From the NCBI RefSeq assembly GCF_000715075.1, contig NC_134093.1, forward strand, positions 98,812,826-98,876,825: DNA of 64,000 bases, given 5' to 3'. The DNA is from Nicotiana tabacum. Its lineage: Eukaryota; Streptophyta; Magnoliopsida; Solanales; Solanaceae. The position numbers and the translations under genes were made by a program. Numbering within the stretch: the stretch's first letter is position 1; each line of letters begins with the position of its first letter. The notes under the pieces were generated by a model. That model did not search any database. It saw only the letters and a list, made by a program, of their open reading frames with translations, and had not been told where the DNA came from. Shown here piece after piece: positions 33,171-44,339 of the stretch.

Positions 33171-34198
33171 AGGCCAAATACATATGTAGGCCTCAAACTT
33201 GTCCCTTTTTTTCATTTGAACACTTAAACTAACTTTTGTTCCTATTTAACACATAAACTTGAACATAAGTGTGTCTATTAAACACACATTATTGACATGG
33301 CAAAGTGTATGTGCTGCACTAACTATGAGTGCGTGAGGCTTCTCCTATTTTTTTTTAATCAAAAAAAATTCCTTCTTCTTCCTCACTCTCTCCCCCGCCA
33401 CCATCATCACCATCACCCACCACCTTCCTCTTATGTTCTCACCACAAAGTTAATTCTACACATAGAGATTGAAATTCACTCACCTACACGCCACAAAATC
33501 ATACTACAAAATTTACACACATTGATCTCCACAGGGACACTAAGAGATACTCAAAGATTTCCTCCGTGGCTCCACCGACAGGCAACCAACTCGCCAGCCA
33601 CCCTCATTCTTATTCTGTAAAATTATTTTATACTCCTTAACCTCAATCAATTACTAACCATGCCAAAATACTCTTTGGTTTTCAGAATTCTTAAGTGAAA
33701 GAAGAGCATATAAATTGCCTCTATTAAAGAATTTTCCTTGAAGTTAAGAGATTCATTCTCATTTCATGTTTGCTATGTGCCGTATAAATATTAACTCGAA
33801 TATCAAAGTGATTTTGTAGGATTATTTCTCAAGTTATGATTGTTATGTGGTCACCTTCTCTCCTCGATAAATCAATTTCATTTTCATGGTGGAGGTCTTG
33901 GGGGTATTGGGGGAGCAGAGAAGAAGATGGGGAGAGAGAGATTCGAATAAAATATTATAAAAAAAAAGTTTTTTCTTTTTATTTTTCTTCTTACTTTCCA
34001 CGTGTCACATATGGATTTGTTATTATCATAAATAAAAGGCGTTTGAAAACACACGCTTAAGTTGTTCCAGAAAATATGGGAGACGTGTTTAATAGGTACA
34101 TTGGGTTCAAGTTGAGGTGTTCAATATGAATAAAGATTACTTTAAGTGTCCAAATGAAAAAATGGACAAATTTGAGGGTCTACCTATGTATTTGGCCT
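33171..34198. mobile_element. DNA transposon-like element with ~115-bp terminal inverted repeats
   Basis: The left arm starts AGGCCAAATACATATGTAGG and the right arm ends CCTATGTATTTGGCCT. The complement of the right arm matches the left through TTTTTTCATTTG-ACACTTAAA, CAACTTGAAC and CTATTAAACAC, about 115 bp of imperfect inverted repeat. The 1028-bp body has no transposase frame that I recognise. Long inverted repeats suggest a non-autonomous Mutator-like element, but a 9-bp duplication is not evident. The family B Tekay element inserted 2 bp outside its left end. Confidence 0.75.
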
Positions 34199-34214
34199 TT
34201 ATATTTTATTATGA

Positions 34215-34246
<32 letters not shown>

Positions 34247-35323
34247 ATTAATTTTACATGTATGCGCATGCGTGCATGTGTTTGTGCTAATTACTTGCAG
34301 GGGCGGCTCAACCCCAAGACAGCTAAAGCCAAGGCTTTAGGCTCCAAAAAATATAGGGCCCCAAATATCACTCAAATTACATATAATAAGTATGTTAAAT
34401 AATTACTCCTATAATTTTTTAGAATGGTAAGTAAATCCATTGATTTGCTGTCAATAATCATTATGGCATAATTTCAAATATTGAATGACATGCACTTAAA
34501 TTCTCTTTAGTTTTCACTTTTCAATGGCTTTTGTACATACTTTGAGCTAATTAGCTTCACATTGATTTTTGGGCTTAATTTTGTGACAAAAGTACTATGA
34601 AAAACTATACACGTACTGTAATTGATACACTCAATGAAATAAAAAGATTTAGTACTTCCTTCATATGCCTATATATTATTCATAGAGAAATAAAGGAATT
34701 TCCCCCAACGGAAAGATGTTTTTCGAAAGTTAAATTAATAAAAGTTTACCTAAAATAAACAATATCTCAAGAATAATTAAATAAATTGGTTATATTATCA
34801 ATTAGAAAAAAAAATATTAGATGAATTTAATTGTAAATTATAATTAACATATTTGCCTCCATAGGCCTCTAATAACAATTCAGCTTTAACTCCGTACTCA
34901 TTCGAGCTACTGATTACCTAACACATCCTTCGTTAGATCATTAGATATTTTGTGAGGTACATTTTGTCTAACTAATCTTTGCTTTGTACTAACGGAAACT
35001 TTAGCACAACGATAAAAGTTTCTTTTTATCTTGGATTTAATATGGGGGACAACAATGTTGCATTTACCAGCCACTGATTATCACTAGTCATGAATCAACC
35101 TCCTCAAATTTTAGATATTAAAAGACAATATCATATGTTTAATCCCTTTTTCGAGTTTGAAGATGGAGATAAACAGACTTCAAAAAGATATATATCTGAA
35201 CTCAAAGAAATATCTCCAGAGATATCAGACAATGGTCCATAACTTTTTGTATGGATGATACTATACAACACTGTTATTAGTCTCTTTCTAATGTAGTGTA
35301 TGTCTTTCTTTTTAGAGGCAGAT
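34199..35323. other. intergenic DNA with a possible hAT end fragment
   Basis: Mostly AT-rich. A compound (TA)n(TG)n microsatellite lies at about 34214-34246. CAGGGGCGGCTCAACCCC near 34299 resembles the CAGGGGCGG terminus of hAT elements and is followed by a stretch of the kind dispersed in Solanaceae genomes (GCCAAGGCTTTAGGC). The opposite terminus was not found, so this would be a truncated fragment. No gene is seen. Confidence 0.4.
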
Positions 35324-35353
35324 CCAACAACAATAAAGTACCCGGTATAATCT
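35324..35353 (-). mobile_element. SINE tail fragment (left of the Tat element)
   Basis: CAACAACAATAAAGTACCCGG-type sequence is the reverse of the GTTGTTG tail common in Solanaceae SINEs. The head lies on the other side of the Tat element at 46685-46760, so the Tat element split this SINE. The last five bases, AATCT, are the target duplication (AATCC at 46685-46689). Confidence 0.6.
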
Positions 35354-36031
35354 TGTTTACCCTAAAAATTGAGTAACAATTAAATTTATATTGTGGTTTT
35401 AAGGATATGTGATTTAAACGAGTACCAATTGATAAACAACGAATTAAATAGATAAATTGGACAATAAAATAAATCAAACCAGTCTGCAAACAATGCCTCG
35501 ACCTCGATTCGAGATAATCTCGAGGTTTAGTTAATAAGAACAGCAGAGGATGGATCAAGCAGTGATGAACAGTAAGACAAAGAAAGCAGCGTATATGTAT
35601 ATTCTTATCAGTGAATCATGATCCCTACAAATGATTGTAACTCCTCTTTATATAGTAGAGGAAACCTAATTATGATATGTCTCTAATTACAGAAGAAAAT
35701 CGTATAAACAGCTAGTTAACCACTTCTGATTTGGTCCGTTCCGAGATTCACGTCATGATCTTCGACCAATCACGGATATCCGTCTCGAGATTCACGCCGT
35801 GATCTTCCACCGGTTACTGATATCTCGCCATTCTTTTATTATGCTCTCCTCGAAGTCGGTCATACTTGATCTCGATTGTTACTGGCCTCGGTCTCAACGT
35901 ACACTTCAATCTCTAGGTTCGATATCTCATCTCTGAGCTTGGGTCTGATTTATTACGAGGCTTCCCCCGATGCAACTCCCTTGTCTCGATCAAACAACAA
36001 AATCGGGTAGGCCCGATTTTGACCGTATATA
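35354..36031 (-). mobile_element. Tat-lineage gypsy element: 3' LTR, 678 bp
   Basis: Minus-strand ends are TATATACGGTC at 36031 and GGGTAAACA at 35354. Its length equals those of the LTRs at 46007-46684 and 51757-52434, also 678 bp. The region next to it reads CCAAGAAACGAGGGGACTATC on the minus strand, a purine-rich tract at the expected place. Confidence 0.93.
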
Positions 36032-36105
36032 GATAGTCCCCTCGTTTCTTGGAGTGTAACGAGAAGAAACGAATTGAGCCTTTTATTTAGTACCTCGATC
36101 AAATA

Positions 36106-36206
36106 TGACGTCAACATCGTGACGTAAGCGATAGAAGCGATTGAAGCTTCGCGTCTGTGCAGTTCCCACTAGTGCTTTCAAACCGTCAAAGTGGCTATTA
36201 TAAATA
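36106..36206 (+). promoter_or_regulatory. antisense promoter in the Tat element (as-1-like pair plus TATA)
   Basis: TGACGTCA at 36106-36113 and TGACGTAA at 36120-36127 form two TGACG motifs 14 bp apart, like as-1 elements bound by TGA-type bZIP factors. TATAAATA follows at 36199-36206, and the ATG of the antisense gene is at 36367. The intervening leader is pyrimidine-rich. The arrangement points into the element, opposite to its gag-pol transcript. The sequences are seen; activity is inferred. Confidence 0.65.
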
Positions 36207-36366
36207 GACCACCTTCATAATCTTTTCAAACTTTACTTCCAAACTTCTTCTAATCTTCGAAAGCTCTTCTATTCTCTTCAAGTCCATCAACCTTTTTGGT
36301 TTCCGTTTGCCAATCTCTTATTAAAATGCAAATTCCGCCTTTTCCTTCCTTAAACCTCATATAGCA

Positions 36367-38691
36367 ATGGCAAAAATATCAAAGACCGTTCCTCAAGAAG
36401 AAAAGGCCTCCTCATCGCGGCCGGCCGATGGTAAAGCACCGGTGGAGCCACGTATCGAAGAGTGCATCCCCGGGCCATGTGAACTTACTTCCGACTTTAA
36501 AGTCGAAAAACGCTCTTCGGTTACTGGCCGATGCGAGCCCATGTCTAGATACATCTGTTCGATATCCGAAGGCGATCTCGGGCAGGTGAAAAAGTACCGC
36601 CACTAGGAGAATAAAGAGGTGGTGATTCCTACTCCTGAAGAGGACATCACCACTCATGTGAAAGGGTTCATAAGTGTGTGTACTTACCCTTTCACACTGG
36701 GTTCCGTCGATCCTGCCATAATCGACGTCTGCCCCCAATACCGGGTAACCCTAGGACAAATCTACCCCTCTTTTTGACGTATTGTCATTTTGCTCAGATT
36801 CTTCTCGAGCAAGATCGAGGGGATGTCTTTCACCCTCGATCATCTCATTATGTTGTACAGCCCCCGTCTTTATCGGGGCAAACTGATAAGTCTTCAGCGC
36901 CTGGCCACGAAGGTGCTATTCTCATCTATATTCTTCTTTATGGTGTAGCTTTCCCCTAGTTTACTGGTGCAGTCCTGGACCTTACAGGTTGGGTCTGACA
37001 ACTGGTTTCAACCTCTTCGTATGCTGAGCGCTCGTGGCGTGATTTGGCCAAGGGTCGATGGGAGGCCAAAACTCATGGTAAGTTCCTATGTCCGTGTTTG
37101 ATGCTTTCCCGTGAAATACTTCCTTTTAACTTGATTTCTTCTCATACAGGTCTTGGAGATAATGTCGTTACGAGGCCGCCTCCCCTCGGGGAAGAGGAGG
37201 TCCCGAAGCTGAACGAAGATAAGAAAAGGAGAAGGGCCTCACCACCAGATACCCCAAGGCCCAAGAAAATCAGGGCTCGAAAGTCGAAGACTGATATCAC
37301 CATTCAACCTGCCGATGTAGTCCAAAGGCTATGAGATGAAGATGAGGAGGGAGAAGATACCGACTGCCTGCTAGTGGCTCGGAAGAGGAAAAGCATCGAA
37401 GCTTCAAAAGCTGATGAGCCGGTGACGGTCGAGGGGGTTCGGCAGCAGACCGAGGTGATCTCGGGGGAAGGTCCTAGCAGAATCCCCAAATCATCGGGTG
37501 TTGATGATGCCTCCTGCCGTGATGAGCAACCGGCGGGTGTGCCCGAATGGTCTAGTTTTGAGGCCCTTCAAAGAAAAGAGAATGACCTAAGTGACTCGCT
37601 CAGGGCAATTAATATTGACGATTCGCCGCCCGGCCCCATGTTCTCTGAGGGGCAGTTTTGGGATGCCCGGTCCATGGGGATCCCCGATGCGGGGACGACC
37701 CCCGAAGGGGATGATATATTTCATGGTTGCTTTGCAGGGGTCAATGATGTTTCCGACCTTGATGCATAACTCATTTTTTATGAGGCTCAGCGGCTTCTGA
37801 ACCAAGTGAGTTTTAGCCTATGCTACCATGCTTGCGTTTGTTTTTATTTCTCTAAGTTTGATTTCCTTTATTTCTGTAAAAGCTACAATGCTCCATCGAG
37901 AAGCGTCTTCCAAGTACCGAGCTGAGCTGGCCCGATGCGAGGCTGATCTCAAAAAGCTTATGGAGGAGAGAAACGCCTTCAAACGCCTCTATGTGCAAAA
38001 AGAAGATGAGATCATGAGTATTCGAGCCGAGCTGACAAGAACTCATCGAGATCAGGCCGAGCTCATTGAACGGGTAATGTAATTTTTTGGGAGCTTGTTA
38101 TGTATTAACTTGATATTGGAAACTAACACTTTGATCTTGCAGGTTCAGCAGAAGGCCGAATTGGTTGAGTAGCTTCGTGAGGAGGCCAACATGAAAGAGG
38201 CAGAGACTTTGGGGTGGAAGCAGAACATGGACCGTCTTGCCTCGGAGAAAGAAGCGGTTCGTGCCCAACTGTCTTCGGTTGAGAGTCAACTCCAAAGTGT
38301 GAAGGAGGAGAATTTGGCCTGAGCCCAGAAGGTTGAAGAGCTCGAAACTCGGTTGGCCCCTGATCTTGTAAGGGCCACATTCGAGGCAGAGGCGCTTGTG
38401 GCCTCCTACCGAGCTGACGCCAAAGCCACTAACACTCGGGCAAAGGAAATTTCTGACACTGCTGAGGTTAGATTGTCCCGTGTTGCCGAGCATACTAGGC
38501 GCCAGTCTCAAAGAGAGACTCTTGAGGAGGTACATGCTCGTGGCTTCGACCTCACGGCTGATATCGAGAATGCGAAGGTTTTGGAGGATGAGGCCGGAGC
38601 TTTGCTTTCCGATGAAGAAGACTCTGTGAGTGGATCCGAGAGCAGAGATGAAGATGAAGCTCCCAAAGATGCGGCTCCTGAGGCGGACTAG
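36367..38691 (+). pseudogene. antisense gene of the Tat element ('putative gypsy type transposon' domain plus coiled coil)
   Basis: A multi-exon gene on the strand opposite to gag-pol, between integrase and the 3' LTR. Exons inferred from sequence: 36367-37077, 37150-37805, about 37883-38073 and 38143-38691. Introns are 72 bp (GTAAGT...CATACAG), about 77 bp (GTGAGT...AAAAG, acceptor and frame uncertain) and 69 bp (GTAATG...CTTGCAG). Exon 1 holds the conserved block around FTLGSVDPAIIDVCPQYRV and LDHLIMLYSPRLYRG, characteristic of proteins annotated as 'putative gypsy type transposon' (Transposase_28-like). Exon 2 starts after KGRWEAKTHG and has a basic KKRRRASPPDTPRPKK stretch. Exons 3-4 are charged and heptad-like (AELARCEADLKKLMEERN onward) with an acidic tail to 38691. 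Stops at 36604, 36775, 37333, 37767, about 38169 and 38320 kill it. Antisense extra ORFs are known in this lineage; their role is unknown. Confidence 0.8.
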
Positions 38692-40223
38692 GCACTTAGG
38701 ATTTTTTTCTCCTTTTATTTTTTGTGTAAGACCCTGAGTGGTCTTTGTAAATACTTCGCATATATGATAGGTTTCTTTTCTTTCCGTTTCGTCTCCGATT
38801 TCTGATTTATGATAAATTTTATTTTGCCTTTGCCTTGTGAAAACTTTGTTGCAATCGGGTTATTGTAGCCTCTATAATCGAGTGAGCAATAGCTCGAACT
38901 CAGAGTAGAACAAACCCTTAGGTTTTTTAGTTAAGCGAGGGCGAGTCCCGAGCTTAACAATATGTTCGTGATTTTAATTTCGGATGGCTTGATCAAAGCC
39001 GTAAATGTTCTGCTTTTATAGCCGAGTTCAAGTAAGTTTTGAACTCACAGTAACAGATCCCTTAAAGTTTTATATCAAATAATGATGAATCCTCGAGCTA
39101 TATTTTATTTGAGCTCGGAATAGTGGAACCCTTAGGTCCGAATTGAGTGAGAACAAAATCTCAAACTCTAAGTGTATTGGCCCTTAGGCTCTTTAAATTG
39201 GGCTGATATGGCCTCTAAAAGATGGCTATTTTTTCCTTTTTTTAGCTTAGAAGACTTAGTAAAGAAAATTCCTTTATGTCTTAACACATATTCTTTACCC
39301 ATTAGGTTTTTTGAGGGTTCGATGTCGATTGAAACCCCTTTCCTTTTTGTACCTTAGCACGTTTGTGTTAAGATAATTTGACACCTCTTAAGGTTTTTCG
39401 AGGGCTAATTTTATCGAAGCCCTTTTGATTACATGCCGAGGGTAGCCTTTTTTAACCGATTTTTCAAAGAATTCGAAGTCCTATTTTTATTGCAGAATTC
39501 AGACGTCTCCGAGCCACTTTGATTTGGCCGTAGCCTTTGGGTATGCCTCTTTGGCTTATTTCCCAATAATACTTCAAACTTGTTCGAAGTGTTAGTCCAC
39601 GAGAGTGATGCCCTTGGCCTATAGATCGAGGGGTGCCTCTTTGAGGTCTTATGAATTTGAGTTTAGATTACTCGAATATGTCGATCGTCGACGGCAGTCC
39701 CCGAGTGTACGAGGTATATTTGCACTTGGCCTTTGAGCCATTTCTCACAAAATCATAAGTGTGGAGCTTGTATAGTAGAAAATTTTCTTTGAAACACAAG
39801 ATGTTTGATATAGAAAGAATGCTTATTTGTATAATTTATACATGCGTACATATTTTTCCATCGGGGTTCGACTAATCTATACGACACGGTTCATTTGACC
39901 GTTTGGCCCATTACAAAGTTTCTCTATCGAGACCCTTTGACACGAAGTATTTTCCTCGAAAATGTAAAATCCGAGGGTGATGCCCCCCAATATTCGAGGT
40001 TGATTGTAAATAAGCCTTGGATACTGCTGAATCGTCCTCAGGTAGCACATAATTGTTGCCTCGTTAAAAACCTCGCCGGAAAAACCCACTTGGGATAAAA
40101 ATCGATCTAAGGAAAAAAGAGTGTAACGCGTGCTTTAAAACCTGAGGTCTCTATATCTTTGATCGATCATCTGCAGTGAGTTAGTGTCTAATATATAAAT
40201 GAAAAAAGTAATAAAGTCATACC
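38692..40223. other. non-coding spacer between the antisense gene and integrase
   Basis: About 1.5 kb without domains. It contains recurring short phrases (CCCTTAGG, TCGAACTC, TTTTTCGAGGG). The early part should hold the 3' end of the antisense transcript and the end of the gag-pol transcript lies opposite. No terminator or RNA gene is recognised. Confidence 0.55.
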
Positions 40224-41480
40224 TTAGCAATAATACCGTTTGAGAAGCGATATGTTCCAATTATTTGGCAGTTGTTCGTCGTCCATCGTGCTGAGCTTAT
40301 AAGATCCCTTTCCGATGATGTTGTGGACTTGGTAGGGTCCTTCCCAAGTTGGGACGAGCTTCCCTTCATTAGGATCTCGAGTGTTGATGATGACTTTCCT
40401 CAGGACTAAGTCCCCGACTATGAAGTGGCGAAGGTTGGTTCTCCTATTGTAGTATATTTCGATTCGTTGCTTTTGTGCAGCCATTCGAACGAGTGAGGCT
40501 TCTCGTTTTTCATCCGATAATTTCAGGCTAGTATTCATAGCCTCATAATTTGACTCTTCTATTGTATGTCAAAACCTGGCACTGGGTTCCTCGACTTCGA
40601 CTGGAATCAAGGCTTCAGAGCCATATACTAAGGAGAACGTGGTTGTCCTCGTACTAGATTTTGACGTTGTTCGATATGCCGAAAGGACTTCGGGTAGAAT
40701 TTCTCTCCATTTCCACTTAACATCGTTCAACCTTTTCTTTAGGTTTTGACTAATAGTCTTGTTCGTCGACTCATCCTGTCCGTTCCCACTAGGGTGATAC
40801 GGCGTTGATAATATCCTTTTTTATTTTGTGGTCTTCGAGGAATTTTGTCACTTTGTTGCCAATAAATTATTTTCCATTATCATATACTATTTAGGCAGGT
40901 ATCCCAAATCGACATACGATGTGATCCCAGATGAAGTCTATAACCTCTTTCTCTCTCACTTTCTCGAACGCCTGTGCTTCAACCTATTTAGAGAAATAAT
41001 CAGTCATAAATAAAATGAACTTGGCTTTACCTGGGACCGATGGCAGAGGGCCGACGATATCCATCCCCCATTTCATGAATGGCCATGGGGATAGGTCTGA
41101 ATGAAGTTGTTCTCCGGGCTGATGGATCATCGGTGCAAACCTTTGAGATTTATCACATTTTCGAACAAACTCCTTAGTGTCTTTTTCCATGCTATCCCAG
41201 TAGTATCTTGCTCTAATGATTTTGTGAATCAGTGATTCGACGCCGGAGTGGTTCCCACAAGTGCCTTCATGGACCTCTCGTAGAACATAATTGGTGTCTC
41301 CTGGTCCTAAATATATTGCCAATGGTCCATTGAATGTCCTTCTGTATAATGTTCCATCTTCAGCCAATGTGAATCGAGCAACTCTGGTTCGTAGGGCCCT
41401 CGACTCTTTAGGGTCCGATGGGAGCTTTCCGGTTTTCAAGTATTCAATATATTTATTCCTTCAATCCCAGGTTAAGCTTA
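40224..41480 (-). pseudogene. Tat element integrase remnant
   Basis: On the minus strand 41439-40984 gives the start of integrase: the zinc-binding region (HEGTCGNHSG near 41260, then KCDKSQRFAP near 41150, where the usual second Cys is changed) and the core entry (WGMDIVGPLPSVPGKAKF near 41050; FMTDYFSK at 40995, followed by a stop). The core continues with stops through about 40600. The C-terminal domain is 40538-40224 (GDLVLRKVIINTRDPNEGK, TWEGPYQV, LKRYYC-stop). This last block is typical of the Tat/Ogre/Retand group. Integrase would insert the cDNA; this copy cannot. Confidence 0.9.
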
Positions 41481-41489
41481 TAGAGTTTA

Positions 41490-43437
41490 TCTAGGCGTGA
41501 CATTCCCCGATTACGGATCTCGAGAGTTGAATGACAGTCCCCGAGCTAATATCATCTTCCTCGACCGATGATCCTAAACTTGCAAGTGCATCGGTCTCAC
41601 TGTTTTGTTCTCGAGGTACATGCTGTAAAGTCCATTCCTTGAAACGGTGCAAGGTTACCTGCAACTTGTCTAAATACCTTTGCATTCTATCCTCTCGTAC
41701 TTTGAATGTTCTGTTTACTTGGTTCACCGCTAGTAAAGAGTCACACTTGACTTCAATGACTTATGCTCCTAAGCTTTTAGCTAGCTCGAGACCTGAAATC
41801 ATGGCCTAGTACCAGGCCTCATTGTTAGTCAACCTAGAAGTTTTGATAGATTTCCTAATAGTGCTACCCGTGGGCGGCTTCAAAATGATGCCTAGCCCGA
41901 ACCCCTTCACATTCGAAGCACCATATGTGAAAAGGTCCATACCCCCGATGACCTAATTTTAACAAAAGTTCCTTTTCGACTTCGGGTACGAGGGTTGGCG
42001 TGAAATCGGTCACGAAGTCCGCTAAAATTTGAGACTTGAAGGCCGTCCGGGGTTGATATTAGATATCGTACCCACTTATTTCGACGGCCCATTTGGCCAA
42101 TCGACCCGATAGTTCGGGATTGTGCAAAATATTATAAAGTGGGTAAGTGGTTAATACGTATATGGGGTGACATTGAAAGTATGGTCTTAACTTTCTAGAG
42201 GCGCTTATCAGTGCAAGTGCCAATTTCTCCAAATATGGATATCTAGTTTCTGCTTCTCCTTAAGGTTCGACTTACATAATAAACGGAAAATTGCGTACCT
42301 TGCTCTTCCCGAACTAGGACACCACTTACCGCGATTTCCGATACTGCCAAGTACAAGTAAAGGTTTTCATCTGCCTTTGGAGTGTGAAGCAGAGGTGGGC
42401 TCGATAGGTATCGCTTCAATTCCTCTAATACCCGTTGGCATTACGGGGTCCAGGAGAAGTCGTTCTTCTTTTTGAGCAGAGAGAAAAATCTGTGGATTTG
42501 ATCCGATGACCTTGAAATCAATCGGCCTAAGGTAGCTATCCGTCCAGTCAGCCTCTGCATAGGTTTTACACTATCCACGACGGTGATGTCTTCGATGACC
42601 TTGATTTTTTCAGGGTTGATTTTGTTTCCCCGATTCGATACCATGAAGCCAAGGAACTTGCCCGAACCGACCCCGAAAGCACATTTTTTGGGGTTGAGCT
42701 TCATGTTGTATTTTCTTAAAATCTCGAACGTTTCCTGCAAATGAGCCAAATGGTTCTCTACGCGCAGGGACTTAACTAGCATGTCATCGATATAAACTTC
42801 CATTGATTTACCTATTTGTTCTTCGAACATTTTATTTACTCGGTGTTGGTAAGTAGGTCCTGCTTTTTTTTAGCCTAAAGGGAATTACATTATAACAATA
42901 TGTTCCATACTTGGTGATAAATGAAATCTTTTCTTGGTCCTCCGGGTTCATTTGGATTTGATTGTACCCGGAATAGGCATCGAGAAAAGTAAGGATCTCG
43001 TGGCTGGCCGTGGCATCGATCATGCAATAGTTGTTAGTCAGTGGAAAAGAATCTTTGGGAAATGCCTTGTTTAAATCCTTATAATCTACACACATTCTAA
43101 GTTTCTTCCCTTTTTTAGGGACTACAACTACATTGGCTAACCATTCGGGATATTTCACCTCCCGAATGGATCCTATTTTGAGAAGTTTAGTTACCTCATC
43201 CTTTATGAATACGTGCTTTACCTCGGACTGGGATCTTCTCATTTCCTTCACCGGTTTGAACCTAGGGTCCAAGCTTAGCCGATGCATCGTTATCTCTGGC
43301 GGGATCCCTGTCATGTCTAAATGGGACCAAGCAAAACAATCTATGTTATCAATAAGAAATTGAATAAGCTTTTTCCTGAATTCGGGGTTTAATCCTGTTC
43401 CCAGGTATACCTTTCGCTCGGGTAGGTACTCGATCAA
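41490..43437 (-). pseudogene. Tat element reverse transcriptase and RNase H remnant
   Basis: Minus strand. RT opens at about 43437 (IEYLPERKVYLGTGL), with RMCVDYKDLNKAFPKD near 43105 and DAYSGYNQI near 42965. The catalytic motif is MEVYIDDMLVKS near 42790, then KCAFGVGSGKFLGFMVS and RLTGRIATLGR near 42530. An early frame ends at 42832 after FRLKKSRTY, where the usual GL-NAGATYQR motif has been frameshifted. RNase H is recognisable in pieces (LYLYLAVSEIAVSGVLVREEQG near 42350-42290; HVPREQNSETDALASLGS near 41600). Several stops lie between. The stretch 43062-43437 is repeated at 48835-49205 by the tandem duplication. Confidence 0.92.
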
Positions 43438-43581
43438 TATAACATGTTCCAGCTCTTCGACCTTTGATTTGGTGGCGTCAGAATCTTCGTGAAAAATAAA
43501 AGTTCGAGGGTTCAGAAAATCCCCCTCTTCTTCTTCTATCTCCTGCTTCCCTGATTCGGTCGAGGTTGTTGGCTGTGATTG

Positions 43582-44080
43582 CTATTTGACTTCCTGTTTA
43601 CTTTTGATGCTCGACCTTTTCGAGGTTGATAGTGTCGATATCGGTGTTACCTCATCGGGTGCAAACATTTTCTTTGCAGCATGCTGCTCCCCGTATACTA
43701 TTTTTACACCGGCCGACATTGGGAATTTCATCATTTGGTGGAGAGTCGAAGGGACTGCCCTCATATTGTGGGTCCAGGGTCTTCCGAGTAGTGCATTGTA
43801 CCTCATGTCACCCTCGATTACCTGGAACTTGGTATCTTGAATGGTTCCAGCCACGTTCACCGGTAGAATAATCTCCCCTTTAGTTGTTTCACTAGCCATA
43901 TTGAAGCCGTTTAATACCCGAGCTGCGGGCACGATTTGATTTTGTAGGCCGAGCTGCTCCACGACCCTCGATCAGATAATATTCGCTGAGCTACCTGGAT
44001 CAACTAAAACATGCTTAACTTAAAATTTATTTAATAAGATAGAAATTACCAGAGCGTCGTTGTGGGGCTGAGAAATACCT
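43582..44080 (-). pseudogene. Tat element protease remnant
   Basis: The minus strand reads PGSSANII then a TGA stop (Arg codon in the duplicate), SRVVEQL, then the long frame 43962-43582 with MASETTKGEIILPVNVAGT and YNALLGRPWTHNMRAVPSTLHQ. DxGSS with a downstream LLGRPW motif is the retroviral-type aspartic protease pattern for this lineage. The duplicate copy (49870-49499) keeps the frame across the active site. Confidence 0.85.
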
Positions 44081-44339
44081 TCTGCTTCTTCGTCATTGAA
44101 TGATAAAGTGCCTTCGGGCACATAATCTCTGGCTCATTTTTCCCTAATGATTGATACCTTAGTGCGTTTGAATATGGGTCCTTGTGGAATGTCGACCCCA
44201 CCGACGATCATATGAATGACATGTTGGGGTTCCTCCTATTCATTTTTCCTGTTGGCGTCCCTTTCTCTGGAATGGTTCTTGGCTCGATCACTGAGGAACT
44301 CTCGAAGGTGGCCCTCATTGAATAAACAGGCCATCCCCT

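Noticed and set aside
33297..33620. 107-aa ORF starting MAKCMCCTNYECV with an H-rich run
   Set aside because: Inside the long-TIR element, low complexity, no similarity I recognise, no gene context.
36367..38691. Treating the antisense gene as a host gene captured by the element
   Set aside because: It lies wholly between element LTRs and resembles proteins typical of this retrotransposon lineage; capture cannot be shown from one broken copy.
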